DNA of 11,317 nt, taken from assembly GCA_017560705.1 (NCBI GenBank), contig JAFZEK010000143.1:1-11317 (forward strand), written 5' to 3'. Under the pieces are notes generated by a model, which saw only the letters and a program-made list of their open reading frames with translations, did not search any database and was not told the DNA's origin. Shown here in pieces: positions 1 to 7,224 of the stretch (its first letter is position 1; each line of letters opens with the position of its first letter). The translations under genes and the position numbers were made by a program. The stretch comes from Bacteroidales bacterium. Lineage in GTDB: Bacteria > Bacteroidota > Bacteroidia > Bacteroidales > P3.

Positions 1-1057
1 ATATAGGTCAAAAAAAGCATGGCAACGTTTGCTTATAATATCCGGTGGTGTTCTTGTAAATTTCCTAGTAGCAATGTTTATCTATATTGGAGTGTTGTTT
101 CATTGGGGTGAAGCAAAATTGCCAGTGCAAAATGCTCTTATGGGTTACAACTATGCAAAAGTGCTTCAAGATAACGGATTTATAAATGGCGATATTATAC
201 TAGCTGTTAATGGTGAATCAACACCAGCGATAGCTGATATTGTGGAAAAATTATTCATTGATGGAGCTACTGATGTTACTTTGCGTAGAGATGGTAGAGA
301 CACTACTATTTTGTTGCCATCGGATTTCCAAAGACGACTATTAGCAGAAATAGACCCAGATGATGATAATTTATTAGAAGTTCGTTTTCCATTTATTATA
401 AAAGATTTTGTGTCAGGTTCAGTAGCTGAAAGAGCTGGTATGCAGATAGGTGATAGCATTGTATCATTGAACGACACAATGACTTTGACTGCAGTAGAAG
501 TAATGTCGAAATTGCCAAATTATGCAGGCAAAGAAATAAAGATTGGTTTTTACAGAGGTGGAGAATTGATGTCTCTTAATGTTCAGTTAGATGCTAATGC
601 TAAGATAGGTGCGTATTTGAAATCTCCAACAGAAATATATGATACATATATAGTAAAATACGGATTTTTTGAAGCAATACCAGCTGGTATAAATATGGGA
701 TTGGAGACATTGGGAACTTATGTGAAGTCTTTGAAACTAATCTTTACTAAGGAAGGTTTGTCTCAACTAGGTGGATTTGGTTCTTTAGGAACTTTATTCC
801 CTGAAACTTGGGATTGGGCTAGATTTTGGAATATGACAGGATTTTTATCCATTATATTGGCTTTCATGAATATTATTCCTATTCCGGGGTTGGACGGTGG
901 ACATGTAGTGTTTACACTATATGAGATAATAACTCGTCGTAAACCGAGCGATAAGTTTTTAGAGTATGCACAAAGTGTGGGAATGATATTATTGCTTGCA
1001 CTTATGGTGTTTGCAAATGGAAACGATTTATTCCGCTGGCTAGTAGATAAATTTTAG
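1..1057 (+). CDS. rseP: RseP-family site-2 zinc metalloprotease, 5' end outside window
   Basis: This is an intramembrane protease of the RseP/S2P family (M50), which in other bacteria cuts membrane-bound anti-sigma factors and leftover signal peptides. The reading frame is open from base 2, and the residues before the TTG at 29 (KKAWQRLLIISGG) are typical internal RseP sequence. The true start and the HExxH zinc site therefore lie upstream of the window. Visible parts are a membrane helix (about bases 29-105), a first PDZ-like domain (about 130-320), a second PDZ-like domain with AGMQIGDSI (about 395-620), and the C-terminal membrane part with the N-x-x-P-x-P-x-LDGGH motif (about 869-904). 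That motif supplies the third metal ligand, the aspartate at 893-895. A last hydrophobic helix precedes the TAG stop. The next gene starts 3 bases later, so co-transcription is likely. Two PDZ domains match the usual family layout. Family assignment is firm; the substrate here is unknown. Confidence 0.95.
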   Translation, partial: YRSKKAWQRLLIISGGVLVNFLVAMFIYIGVLFHWGEAKLPVQNALMGYNYAKVLQDNGFINGDIILAVNGESTPAIADIVEKLFIDGATDVTLRRDGRDTTILLPSDFQRRLLAEIDPDDDNLLEVRFPFIIKDFVSGSVAERAGMQIGDSIVSLNDTMTLTAVEVMSKLPNYAGKEIKIGFYRGGELMSLNVQLDANAKIGAYLKSPTEIYDTYIVKYGFFEAIPAGINMGLETLGTYVKSLKLIFTKEGLSQLGGFGSLGTLFPETWDWARFWNMTGFLSIILAFMNIIPIPGLDGGHVVFTLYEIITRRKPSDKFLEYAQSVGMILLLALMVFANGNDLFRWLVDKF

Positions 1058-1060
1058 TTG

Positions 1061-2491
1061 ATGAAAAAGGTAGATAGGCTCATATTACGCTCCTTTGTAG
1101 GTCCGTTGGTGCTTACATTCCTATTGTCTGTATTTGTTTTACTTATGCAGTTCTTGTGGAAGTACATTGACGATATGGTAGGCAAGGGCTTAGATTTTTG
1201 GATAATAGCACAGCTATTGTTCTATGCTTCGGCTACTTTTGTACCGATGGCTTTGCCTATAGCAACGCTCTTTGCATCCATAATGACAATGGGAAACTTT
1301 GGAGAGAAATATGAGCTTATAGCTATGAAAGCAGGTGGCATCTCTATAAAAAGGGCAATGATGCCTATGGCTCTTATGGTGATGCTTCTCACGGGTGTGG
1401 CATTTTATTTTGCCAATAATATAATGCCAGTAGCTGTGTTGAAATATAAAATGACATTATATGATGTCACTAGAAAAAAGCCTGCACTAAATATTAAACC
1501 TAGTGAGTATTATTCTGGAATAGATGGTTATGTAATTCGTGTAGATGAAAAAGGCAAGGATGATAAGGATTTAAAGAACATAACTATATATGACCACTCA
1601 GAAGGGATGGGAAATGTGAGTGTTACTGTTGCCAAGACTGGAAAGATGACAGTTACAGAAGATGAAAGATATTTAGTGTTTGACCTCTTTGATGGCTATT
1701 CTTATATGGAGAATATAAAAGGAGACAATTTCTTTCATCGTCCGATGACGAGAGTGAAATTTGCTGAACAAACAATGCAGTTTGATTTGTCGGCTTTTGC
1801 TTTCAATAAAACTGATAAGGATTATTTTAAGGGTAGTTATCAGATGATGAATGTATCTCAGTTAAATGAGGCAATAGATACCTTGTTGTTGAAACGAAAA
1901 GGAAAGATAGGAGAGTTTAAAGAAACGGTTGTTAAGCATCTTTGCAAAGGAGATGTATTCAAAGATAATGTAGAAGCATCGATGTGTGATTTGGCATTTT
2001 TGGATATGGACAATCTTCCACACTATCAAAAAGCAAGGATAAAAGAAAGGGCTATGCATTCTGCTCGTACTGTAAATGAGGATATAGCAATGTATAGTCA
2101 AATGTTGCAAAACGACCAAGAGTATATCAATAGGCACGCAATTGAATGGCATCAAAAATATACGCTTTCTATAGCTTGTTTGGTGTTGTTTTTGATAGGA
2201 GCTCCATTTGGTTCTATTGTTCGCAAAGGGGGATTGGGTTTGCCTATGGTAGCTTCTGTAATATTTTTTGTTTTGTACTATGTAATCAACACTATATGTA
2301 TAAAAGCTATTAGAGAAGCCGCTATGCCACCTATAGGGATGTGGATTTCGACAGTAGCATTGCTTCCGCTGGGTTTGTTTTTAACTATTAAAGCGACAAC
2401 GGATTCTTCGGTGTTTGACAAATCAACATGGAGTAAAATACTCCAAAAGCTATTTGGGAATATATTTAAATCAAAGGTTTGCAGAAAATAA
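1061..2491 (+). CDS. LptF/LptG-family lipopolysaccharide export permease (YjgP/YjgQ)
   Basis: A 476-residue inner-membrane protein of the YjgP/YjgQ family. In other Gram-negatives, LptF and LptG form the membrane part of the LptB2FG ABC transporter that pulls lipopolysaccharide from the inner membrane. The layout fits: an N-terminal block of three helices (about residues 13-37, 47-79 and 100-125) with the family-like stretch KYIDDMVGKGLDFW between the first two, a long soluble middle part (about 130-360) expected to be the periplasmic jellyroll, and a C-terminal block of three helices (about 370-460) with the GAPFGSIVRKGG segment. I chose the ATG at 1061 over the TTG at 1058 because the protein then begins MKKVDRLILRSF, as relatives do. 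It lies 3 bases after rseP and 11 before the glycosyltransferase gene. Whether it is the F or the G paralogue cannot be told here, and the partner permease and LptB are not in the window. Confidence 0.92.
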   Translation: MKKVDRLILRSFVGPLVLTFLLSVFVLLMQFLWKYIDDMVGKGLDFWIIAQLLFYASATFVPMALPIATLFASIMTMGNFGEKYELIAMKAGGISIKRAMMPMALMVMLLTGVAFYFANNIMPVAVLKYKMTLYDVTRKKPALNIKPSEYYSGIDGYVIRVDEKGKDDKDLKNITIYDHSEGMGNVSVTVAKTGKMTVTEDERYLVFDLFDGYSYMENIKGDNFFHRPMTRVKFAEQTMQFDLSAFAFNKTDKDYFKGSYQMMNVSQLNEAIDTLLLKRKGKIGEFKETVVKHLCKGDVFKDNVEASMCDLAFLDMDNLPHYQKARIKERAMHSARTVNEDIAMYSQMLQNDQEYINRHAIEWHQKYTLSIACLVLFLIGAPFGSIVRKGGLGLPMVASVIFFVLYYVINTICIKAIREAAMPPIGMWISTVALLPLGLFLTIKATTDSSVFDKSTWSKILQKLFGNIFKSKVCRK

Positions 2492-2502
2492 AATAAGAGA
2501 GT

Positions 2503-3708
2503 ATGAAAGTATTACAGCTATGTAATAAACCCCCTTATCCTCCCGTTGACGGAGGAACGATAGCTATGAATAGCATAACGCAGGGGTTATTAGGAGAAAA
2601 ATGTTTAGTTCGAGTATTGTCGGTTTGTTCAGACAAACATCCTGTAAATAAAGCGTTATTGACAGAAGATTATATAGAGAAAACAAGATTTGAATCAGTT
2701 TACATTGATTTGAATATAAAAATATTAGATGCATTGTTGTCTCTTTTTTTAGGAGAGTCTTATAATGTGAAACGCTATGAAAGCAAGGATTTTTCGATGA
2801 AACTAGTTTCTATTTTGAAAGCTGAAGAATTCGATATAATTCATGTGGAAAGTATATTTCTTACACCTTATTTACCTTTAATACGTAGATATTCTAATGC
2901 TAAAGTTGTATTAAGAGCTCATAATGTAGAGCATTTGATATGGAAAAGAGTAGCGAAATGTACCAAAAATATCTTTAAAAGATGGTATATTAAAAAGCTG
3001 TATTTAGCATTGAGATTATATGAATTAGAACATATAGGAAAATATGATGGAATAGCTTGCATAACACATAAAGATGTAGACTATTTCAAGTCTAATGGGT
3101 GTAAAAGACCTATAGAGTCTATACCGTTTGGCATCATAGCACCAGATATTATGGATAATGTAGACGAAGAGCCAAACTCTTTGTTTCACATTGGTTCTAT
3201 GGATTGGATTCCCAATTTGGAGGCTGTGGATTGGTTTTTGAACGAAGTTTGGAATAAAGTACATGCAGAGTTGCCAATGGCACGTTTGTATTTGGCTGGA
3301 CGTAAGATGCCGCAGCACCTAATGAAGATGGATTGTCCTAATGTGTCGGTGATAGGAGAAGTTCCAGATGCGATGTATTTCATAGAAAGTAAGAAGATAA
3401 ATATTGTACCATTGCTTTCAGGAAGTGGGATACGAGTGAAGATAATAGAAGCAATGTCGGTAGGAAAGACAGTTATTTCCACGACAGTGGGTGCTGAAGG
3501 CATAGATTATACCGATGGCGTTGATATTTTGATAGCAGATACGCCAGAAGATTTTGTACGTCAGATAAAGCGATGCTTAGAAGATGATGATTTCTGTACA
3601 ACGATAGGAAGGAATGCTTTTAACTTAGTCGCGACTCATTATAATAATGAATTATTGACGAAAAAATTACTCTCTTTCTATGATGCTTTGTTGGACAGAG
3701 ATGAGTAA
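2503..3708 (+). CDS. GT4-type (GT-B fold) glycosyltransferase
   Basis: A 401-residue cytoplasmic glycosyltransferase that most likely moves a sugar from a nucleotide-sugar donor to an envelope glycan. The N-terminus (MKVLQLCNKPPYPPVDGG) is the typical first strand and glycine loop of the acceptor-side Rossmann domain. RAHNVEH at residues 138-144 and the GSMDWIPN stretch at 231-238 are typical of the group that contains PEP-CTERM/exosortase-associated sugar transferases. The donor-side domain carries GSGIRVKIIEAM (307-318), with Glu316 in the place of the E of the EX7E motif, followed by G-x-x-V-I-S-T and AEGID (332-335). It has no membrane helix. The ATG at 2503 gives the usual N-terminus. 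It closely follows the permease gene, and the intergenic region after it suggests it ends the transcript. The sugar and acceptor cannot be read from sequence; a role in lipopolysaccharide or capsule is an inference from its neighbour. No exosortase gene is visible. Confidence 0.9.
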   Translation: MKVLQLCNKPPYPPVDGGTIAMNSITQGLLGEKCLVRVLSVCSDKHPVNKALLTEDYIEKTRFESVYIDLNIKILDALLSLFLGESYNVKRYESKDFSMKLVSILKAEEFDIIHVESIFLTPYLPLIRRYSNAKVVLRAHNVEHLIWKRVAKCTKNIFKRWYIKKLYLALRLYELEHIGKYDGIACITHKDVDYFKSNGCKRPIESIPFGIIAPDIMDNVDEEPNSLFHIGSMDWIPNLEAVDWFLNEVWNKVHAELPMARLYLAGRKMPQHLMKMDCPNVSVIGEVPDAMYFIESKKINIVPLLSGSGIRVKIIEAMSVGKTVISTTVGAEGIDYTDGVDILIADTPEDFVRQIKRCLEDDDFCTTIGRNAFNLVATHYNNELLTKKLLSFYDALLDRDE

Positions 3709-3738
3709 AAAAAGCATATTTTCTAGTTTTAGAAGCCT

Positions 3739-3767
3739 CCAATAGAGTGAAAAATACTCATTATTGG
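3739..3767 (+). other. Imperfect hairpin after the glycosyltransferase gene
   Basis: CCAATAGAGT (3739-3748) pairs with ACTC (3756-3759) and TATTGG (3762-3767), leaving a two-base bulge. The nearest T-run (TTTTTT, 3785-3790) is about 17 bases further on, so this is a poor intrinsic terminator by itself. It may help end the rseP-permease-glycosyltransferase transcript. Confidence 0.35.
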
Positions 3768-3796
3768 GAAAGTAAATGAAATAATTTTTTCGAATG

Positions 3797-3815
3797 AATG
3801 ATATTGAATATCATT
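3797..3815. promoter_or_regulatory. Perfect 9-1-9 inverted repeat upstream of the 3934 promoter
   Basis: AATGATATT-G-AATATCATT is a perfect 19-base palindrome around one central base, lying about 62 bases before the -7 element at 3877-3884. It could be an AT-rich operator, or, read as RNA with a five-base loop, a weak terminator for the upstream cluster, since TTTATT follows. The sequence alone does not separate these two. Chance is a real alternative in DNA this AT-rich. Confidence 0.4.
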
Positions 3816-3854
3816 TTATTGTACAAATAAAATCAGAAAAAATAAAATATGCTT

Positions 3855-3884
3855 TTTTAGATTGAAAAAAACTGTGTATATTTG
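3855..3884 (+). promoter_or_regulatory. Bacteroidetes-type promoter (TAnnTTTG) for the 3934 operon
   Basis: TATATTTG at 3877-3884 matches the Bacteroidetes -7 consensus TAnnTTTG exactly, and ACTGTG-TATATTTGCA is a typical context. The -33 element (consensus TTTG) is weak: a T-run at about 3853-3858 lies at a suitable distance, while the TTG at 3862-3864 is too close. Transcription should start near 3890, giving a leader of about 40 bases before the ATG at 3934. No other element this good is seen before the next genes in the cluster. Confidence 0.65.
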
Positions 3885-3933
3885 CAAACTCAAATAAAAC
3901 AATAAACAATACGAAAAAAATACATATTTAAAA

Positions 3934-4566
3934 ATGAAAAACAGTAAAATACTTCAGATTGCTTTGGGTGTTGTTATAGTAGTTCTTGCAGTAGCTCTTT
4001 ATAACAGCATAATGAAACCTATTCGTTTTGATAACGAATATATCCTGCGTAGAGATGCAGTAGTTGTAAAATTGAAAGAAATAAGAAACTTGCAAGAAGT
4101 TTATAAGATGACTTACGGTCATTATGCAAATGACATTGATTCTTTAGTTTTAGGATTGCAAGAAGGTTCGTTGCCAGTGGTAAAAAAATATGGTAATGTT
4201 CCAGATGAAATGACAGAAGCTGAAGCTTTGCAAAAAGGAATTATCCGTCGTGATACAGTTTATATGAATCCTTTGGAAAAGATGAGAGAAGAAGGAAAAA
4301 CTGCAATGACAGATGCTCAATTAGCTAAATTGAAGTATGTTCCTTATACTGATAATAAAACATTCGAAATGCGTTCTCGTTTTGTAGAAAAGAGCGGTTT
4401 TGATGTTCCAGTGTTCGAAGTAAGTGTTCATCTATCTGTTTTATTGGCTGATTTAGATCAACAAGACGTGAATAATAAGATAGCAGAGTTGAAACAAGCT
4501 AATAAATTCCCTGGTTGGAAAGTTGGTGATTTTAATGAACCTATTACTGACGGTAACTTTGAATAA
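3934..4566 (+). CDS. Membrane-anchored pseudopilin-like protein of unknown function
   Basis: A 210-residue protein with a very short charged N-terminus, one membrane helix (about residues 8-25) and a soluble remainder expected outside the inner membrane. No signal-peptidase or lipobox site is evident, so the helix is probably an anchor. After the helix comes an amphipathic stretch (about 40-72) reading EIRNLQEVYKMTYGHYANDIDSL, cut here as EIRNLQEVYKM and TYGHYANDIDSL. It resembles the pattern in type II secretion pseudopilins and type IV pilins, where IxxALxxYxxxxGxYP follows the N-terminal helix. The prepilin cleavage site (G followed by F and a Glu at +5) is absent. The rest is not recognised; it is acidic and lysine-rich. 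The gene is first after the promoter and sits 9 bases before the DUF3822 gene, which suggests a shared job. Similar hypothetical proteins seem common in Bacteroidales from memory. The pilin-like reading is an inference from pattern only. Confidence 0.85.
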   Translation: MKNSKILQIALGVVIVVLAVALYNSIMKPIRFDNEYILRRDAVVVKLKEIRNLQEVYKMTYGHYANDIDSLVLGLQEGSLPVVKKYGNVPDEMTEAEALQKGIIRRDTVYMNPLEKMREEGKTAMTDAQLAKLKYVPYTDNKTFEMRSRFVEKSGFDVPVFEVSVHLSVLLADLDQQDVNNKIAELKQANKFPGWKVGDFNEPITDGNFE

Positions 4567-4575
4567 TAATTGATT

Positions 4576-5412
4576 ATGGTATCTTATTTTGTAAATAATC
4601 AAGTAATAGCCGAAAATTTATATTCGGATGATTGTCAGAAGAAATTATCCATTTGTTTAGAAACAAATGGATTTTCTTTTACAGTTATTAATGCTGATAA
4701 GAAAATGTTGGCATTTGGAGATATAGTGTGTAATTTCCCTAACACGTTATCTCAAATAATATCTTTGATAAAACAAATTTTCTCAGATCTTCGTGTTGAT
4801 TTCGTTGTTATGGACGAAGTTGAGCTTATTGTTATGTCCAATAAGTATACTTGGATTCCGGGTCATCTTTTTGAAGCTTCTCATGCTAGAGAATATTTCA
4901 ATCTAGTTACTCCTTTGGAAGTAAGAGAACTTGTTTGTCATGATTATTCAGAAAAAATACAAGCATATTCTGTTTTTGCTTATGCAGATACCATTATATC
5001 CGCTTTCAAAGTGGCTATCCCTGGTATTAAGATAAGAAGTCAACAGTCGAAAATGGTGGAAAGTTCGCTGCTAGATAGAAGTAAATCCAAGTCTGTAATT
5101 TATGTTTATGTTAGTAAGAAAAGCTTGGATGTATGCGTGTTTAGTAATAAGAACTTTGTCCTTTCCAATTCCTACGTTCATGAAACTACAGATGATATTG
5201 TTTACTATTTGTTGTTGATAGAAAGACAATTGAATCTTAATAGTGAAAATGTAGAAGTACATATTTCGGGAGATATAGATAGAAAAGCTTTCACTTATAT
5301 GGAAAAATTCTTCAATAAATTATTCTTGTATAGTGGAAATGACAGCGTAAGTTTCTCTGCCGATGAAATGTATAAAATACCTTTGTACAAATATTCATTG
5401 TTCTTAGGATAG
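4576..5412 (+). CDS. DUF3822-family protein, probable actin-like fold
   Basis: A 278-residue soluble protein with no signal peptide or membrane helix. Its position directly before rsmD and its sequence style match the DUF3822 family of Bacteroidetes. From memory, a Bacteroides member of this family was solved structurally and shows an actin-like ATPase fold; I could not check this here. Consistent with two tandem related lobes, the second half opens with a strand-rich stretch (SVIYVYVSKKSLDVCVFSNK, about residues 173-192) like the first strands of actin-like domains such as PilM or the cytoplasmic part of GspL. No clear ATP-binding DxGxxxT motif is seen, so ATP use is doubtful. I took the ATG at 4576; the TTG at 4570 is only two codons upstream. 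It lies 9 bases after the pseudopilin-like gene and 3 before rsmD, so all three are very likely on one transcript. Function is unknown. Confidence 0.85.
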   Translation: MVSYFVNNQVIAENLYSDDCQKKLSICLETNGFSFTVINADKKMLAFGDIVCNFPNTLSQIISLIKQIFSDLRVDFVVMDEVELIVMSNKYTWIPGHLFEASHAREYFNLVTPLEVRELVCHDYSEKIQAYSVFAYADTIISAFKVAIPGIKIRSQQSKMVESSLLDRSKSKSVIYVYVSKKSLDVCVFSNKNFVLSNSYVHETTDDIVYYLLLIERQLNLNSENVEVHISGDIDRKAFTYMEKFFNKLFLYSGNDSVSFSADEMYKIPLYKYSLFLG

Positions 5413-5415
5413 TAT

Positions 5416-5961
5416 ATGAGGATTATAACTGGTACATTAAAAGGAAGGCGTTTAAATCCTACAGAGAATCTGCCTGTGCGTCCAACTACAGATATGGCTC
5501 GTGAATCATTGTTCAATATTTTGAACAATTTTGTAGATTATGAAGAGCTATCTGTTTTGGATTTGTTTTCAGGTACGGGTGCTATATCTTTCGAGTTTGT
5601 TTCGCGTGGTGCTAAAGATGTTACTGCCATTGAGATAAATCCGAAGTGTGTGGATTTTATAAAGAAAACTGCTCAAAATCTTAATGTAAACAATCTACAT
5701 GTAGTGAGAGCTGATGTTTTTGACCTTATTAAACGTGCATATAAGAAGTTCGATTTGGTTTTTGCCGACCCTCCTTATCAGTTGGAAACATTATCCTCTA
5801 TTCCTAATCTTATATTTGAAAAGGAATTGTTGAAAGAGGATGGTGTTTTCGTGTTAGAGCATTCTAAAGAGCATTCTTTTGAAGATAATCCTTATTTTTG
5901 GCAACACAGAAAGTATGGTAAAGTGAACTTTACCTTTTTTAGAAAAACTGTTGATGAGTAG
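5416..5961 (+). CDS. rsmD: 16S rRNA (guanine966-N2)-methyltransferase RsmD
   Basis: A 181-residue SAM-dependent methyltransferase expected to methylate N2 of G966 in 16S rRNA during assembly of the small ribosomal subunit. All family marks are present: the N-terminal MRIITGTLKGRRL, the conserved VRPTTDMARESLFN at 21-34, motif I LDLFSGTG at 48-55 (SAM binding), the acidic AIEIN at 71-75 for the SAM ribose, and the catalytic ADPPY at 117-121. Length is as usual for the family (about 180-200). The ATG at 5416 is 3 bases after the DUF3822 stop, in keeping with the known DUF3822-rsmD pairing in Bacteroidetes. purC follows after 63 bases. Confidence 0.97.
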   Translation: MRIITGTLKGRRLNPTENLPVRPTTDMARESLFNILNNFVDYEELSVLDLFSGTGAISFEFVSRGAKDVTAIEINPKCVDFIKKTAQNLNVNNLHVVRADVFDLIKRAYKKFDLVFADPPYQLETLSSIPNLIFEKELLKEDGVFVLEHSKEHSFEDNPYFWQHRKYGKVNFTFFRKTVDE

Positions 5962-6024
5962 TTTTTACTCTTTTCAGCAATGAATGGAATATTGTTTTTA
6001 GTAATAGTATAAATTGAAATTAAG

Positions 6025-6972
6025 ATGAAAGCTGTAGTAAAAACGAATTTTAATTTTCCTAAGCAAGTAAGCTTGTATGAAGGAAAAGTTCGTGATGTTT
6101 ATAATATAGAGGATAAGTATTTGGCAATGGTTGTATCTGACCGCATATCTGCATTTGATGTTGTGTTGCCAAAGGGTATACCTTTCAAAGGTCAAGTATT
6201 GAATCAAATAGCTGCAAAGTTCTTGGATGCTACCGCTGATATTGTACCGAATTGGAAGCTTGCTACTCCTGACCCAATGGTAACTGTGGGTAGAAAATGT
6301 GAACCTTTTAAGGTTGAGATGGTGATTCGTGGTTATTTGGCTGGTAGTTCTTGGAGAGAGTATAAGGCTGGAAGCAGAACATTATGTGGTGTGGCTTTGC
6401 CTGAGGGAATGGTGGAAAACCAAAAGTTTCCTACTCCTATTATTACTCCTACAACTAAGGCTGACGAAGGTCATGATGAAAATATTTCCAAGGAAGAGAT
6501 AATATCCCAAGGTTTGGTTTCTAAGGAAGATTATGAACAACTAGAAAAGTATACTTATGCTCTTTTCCAAAGAGGTACTGAAATAGCTGCTAAGCAAGGA
6601 TTGATTTTGGTGGATACTAAGTACGAGTTTGGTAAGGTTGGTGATAAAATATATTTGATAGATGAAATTCACACTCCTGATTCTTCTAGATATTTTTATG
6701 CCGAAGGCTATGAAGAACGTTTGAAGAACGGTGAAAAACAACGTCAGTTGTCTAAAGAGTTTGTTCGTGAATGGTTGATGGAAAACGGTTTCCAAGGAAA
6801 AGAAGGACAACAAGTGCCTGAGATGACTGAAGAGTTTATTGCTCAAGTATCAGAAAGATATATTGAACTTTATGAGTGTATTGTTGGAGAAAAGTTTGTA
6901 AAAGCTGATTCTGAAAACGATATTGAAAAGAGAATAGAAACTAATGTTGTAGATTTTTTTAAGACTTTGTAA
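6025..6972 (+). CDS. purC: Phosphoribosylaminoimidazole-succinocarboxamide synthase (SAICAR synthetase)
   Basis: PurC joins aspartate to CAIR using ATP, giving SAICAR in the purine pathway, in the cytoplasm. The protein has 315 residues, the long form also seen in yeast, not the roughly 240-residue E. coli form. Motifs in order: YEGKVRDVY (18-26, nucleotide-binding loop), [12 protein letters not shown] (38-49), [13 protein letters not shown] (101-113), [14 protein letters not shown] (142-155), [10 protein letters not shown] (194-203) and [11 protein letters not shown] (213-223, metal and substrate binding). The ATG at 6025 gives the expected N-terminus. It follows rsmD by 63 bases without a clear promoter between them, so read-through from the 3884 promoter is likely. 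It ends at a strong terminator. No other purine gene or PurR-type site is visible, so nucleotide-responsive control cannot be shown here. Confidence 0.98.
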   Translation: MKAVVKTNFNFPKQVSLYEGKVRDVYNIEDKYLAMVVSDRISAFDVVLPKGIPFKGQVLNQIAAKFLDATADIVPNWKLATPDPMVTVGRKCEPFKVEMVIRGYLAGSSWREYKAGSRTLCGVALPEGMVENQKFPTPIITPTTKADEGHDENISKEEIISQGLVSKEDYEQLEKYTYALFQRGTEIAAKQGLILVDTKYEFGKVGDKIYLIDEIHTPDSSRYFYAEGYEERLKNGEKQRQLSKEFVREWLMENGFQGKEGQQVPEMTEEFIAQVSERYIELYECIVGEKFVKADSENDIEKRIETNVVDFFKTL

Positions 6973-6997
6973 GTCCTTTTTTATTGATAACTATATG

Positions 6998-7035
6998 AAG
7001 CCGAATTTATATTTTTATAAGTTCGGCTTTATTGT
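6998..7035 (+). terminator. Rho-independent terminator after purC
   Basis: AAGCCGAATTTAT (6998-7010) pairs with ATAAGTTCGGCTT (7017-7029) in a 13-bp stem with one G-U pair and a six-base loop. The core AAGCCGAA/TTCGGCTT is perfect. A short TTTATTG tail follows. It lies 25 bases after the purC stop and ends the 3934-6972 operon. The opposite strand has A/T-rich flanks too, but no gene converges here. Confidence 0.85.
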
Positions 7036-7127
7036 TCAGATATTTGTAGTATGTTATTCTAGATGTATTTTATGCTTCGTAGGTGTCATTACAAAATGTA
7101 AACTACGGTTTATGAAGATTAAGTTTA

Positions 7128-7157
7128 TAGATTTGTTTTTTTCTAGGGGATACCTAG
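7128..7157 (+). promoter_or_regulatory. Possible promoter and leader dyad before the 7225 gene
   Basis: TAGATTTG at 7128-7135 matches TAnnTTTG exactly, but no good TTTG lies at the -33 position, so the promoter is tentative. Transcription would start near 7142, giving a leader of about 80 bases. Right at that start is an inverted repeat, CTAGG (7143-7147), spacer GGATA, CCTAG (7153-7157), which is GC-rich for its surroundings and could be an operator or a small leader hairpin. A weaker candidate, GATATTTG at 7039-7046, has one mismatch and sits just after the purC terminator. The rest of 7036-7224 shows no gene I would support. Confidence 0.35.
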
Positions 7158-7224
7158 GTGGCTTATATGCTTCTTATTTCTAGAATATTGAGATATAATT
7201 TTATTGTTGAAGTTTTATTTATTT

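Noticed and set aside
5956..5974. Hairpin GAGTA/TACTC with a TTTT tail at the rsmD stop codon
   Set aside because: The stem is only 5 bp and AT-rich. It is too weak to call a terminator, and purC has no clear promoter of its own, so read-through is more likely.
6995..7183. A 62-residue plus-strand frame after purC
   Set aside because: It begins three bases before the purC terminator stem and runs through it, and its composition (many Phe, Tyr and Cys) looks like translated AT-rich non-coding DNA.
7178..7190. 13-base match TTCTAGAATATTG shared with 11278-11290
   Set aside because: The second copy lies inside the AraC-type coding region, the flanks do not match, and an AT-rich 13-mer match in 11 kb can occur by chance.
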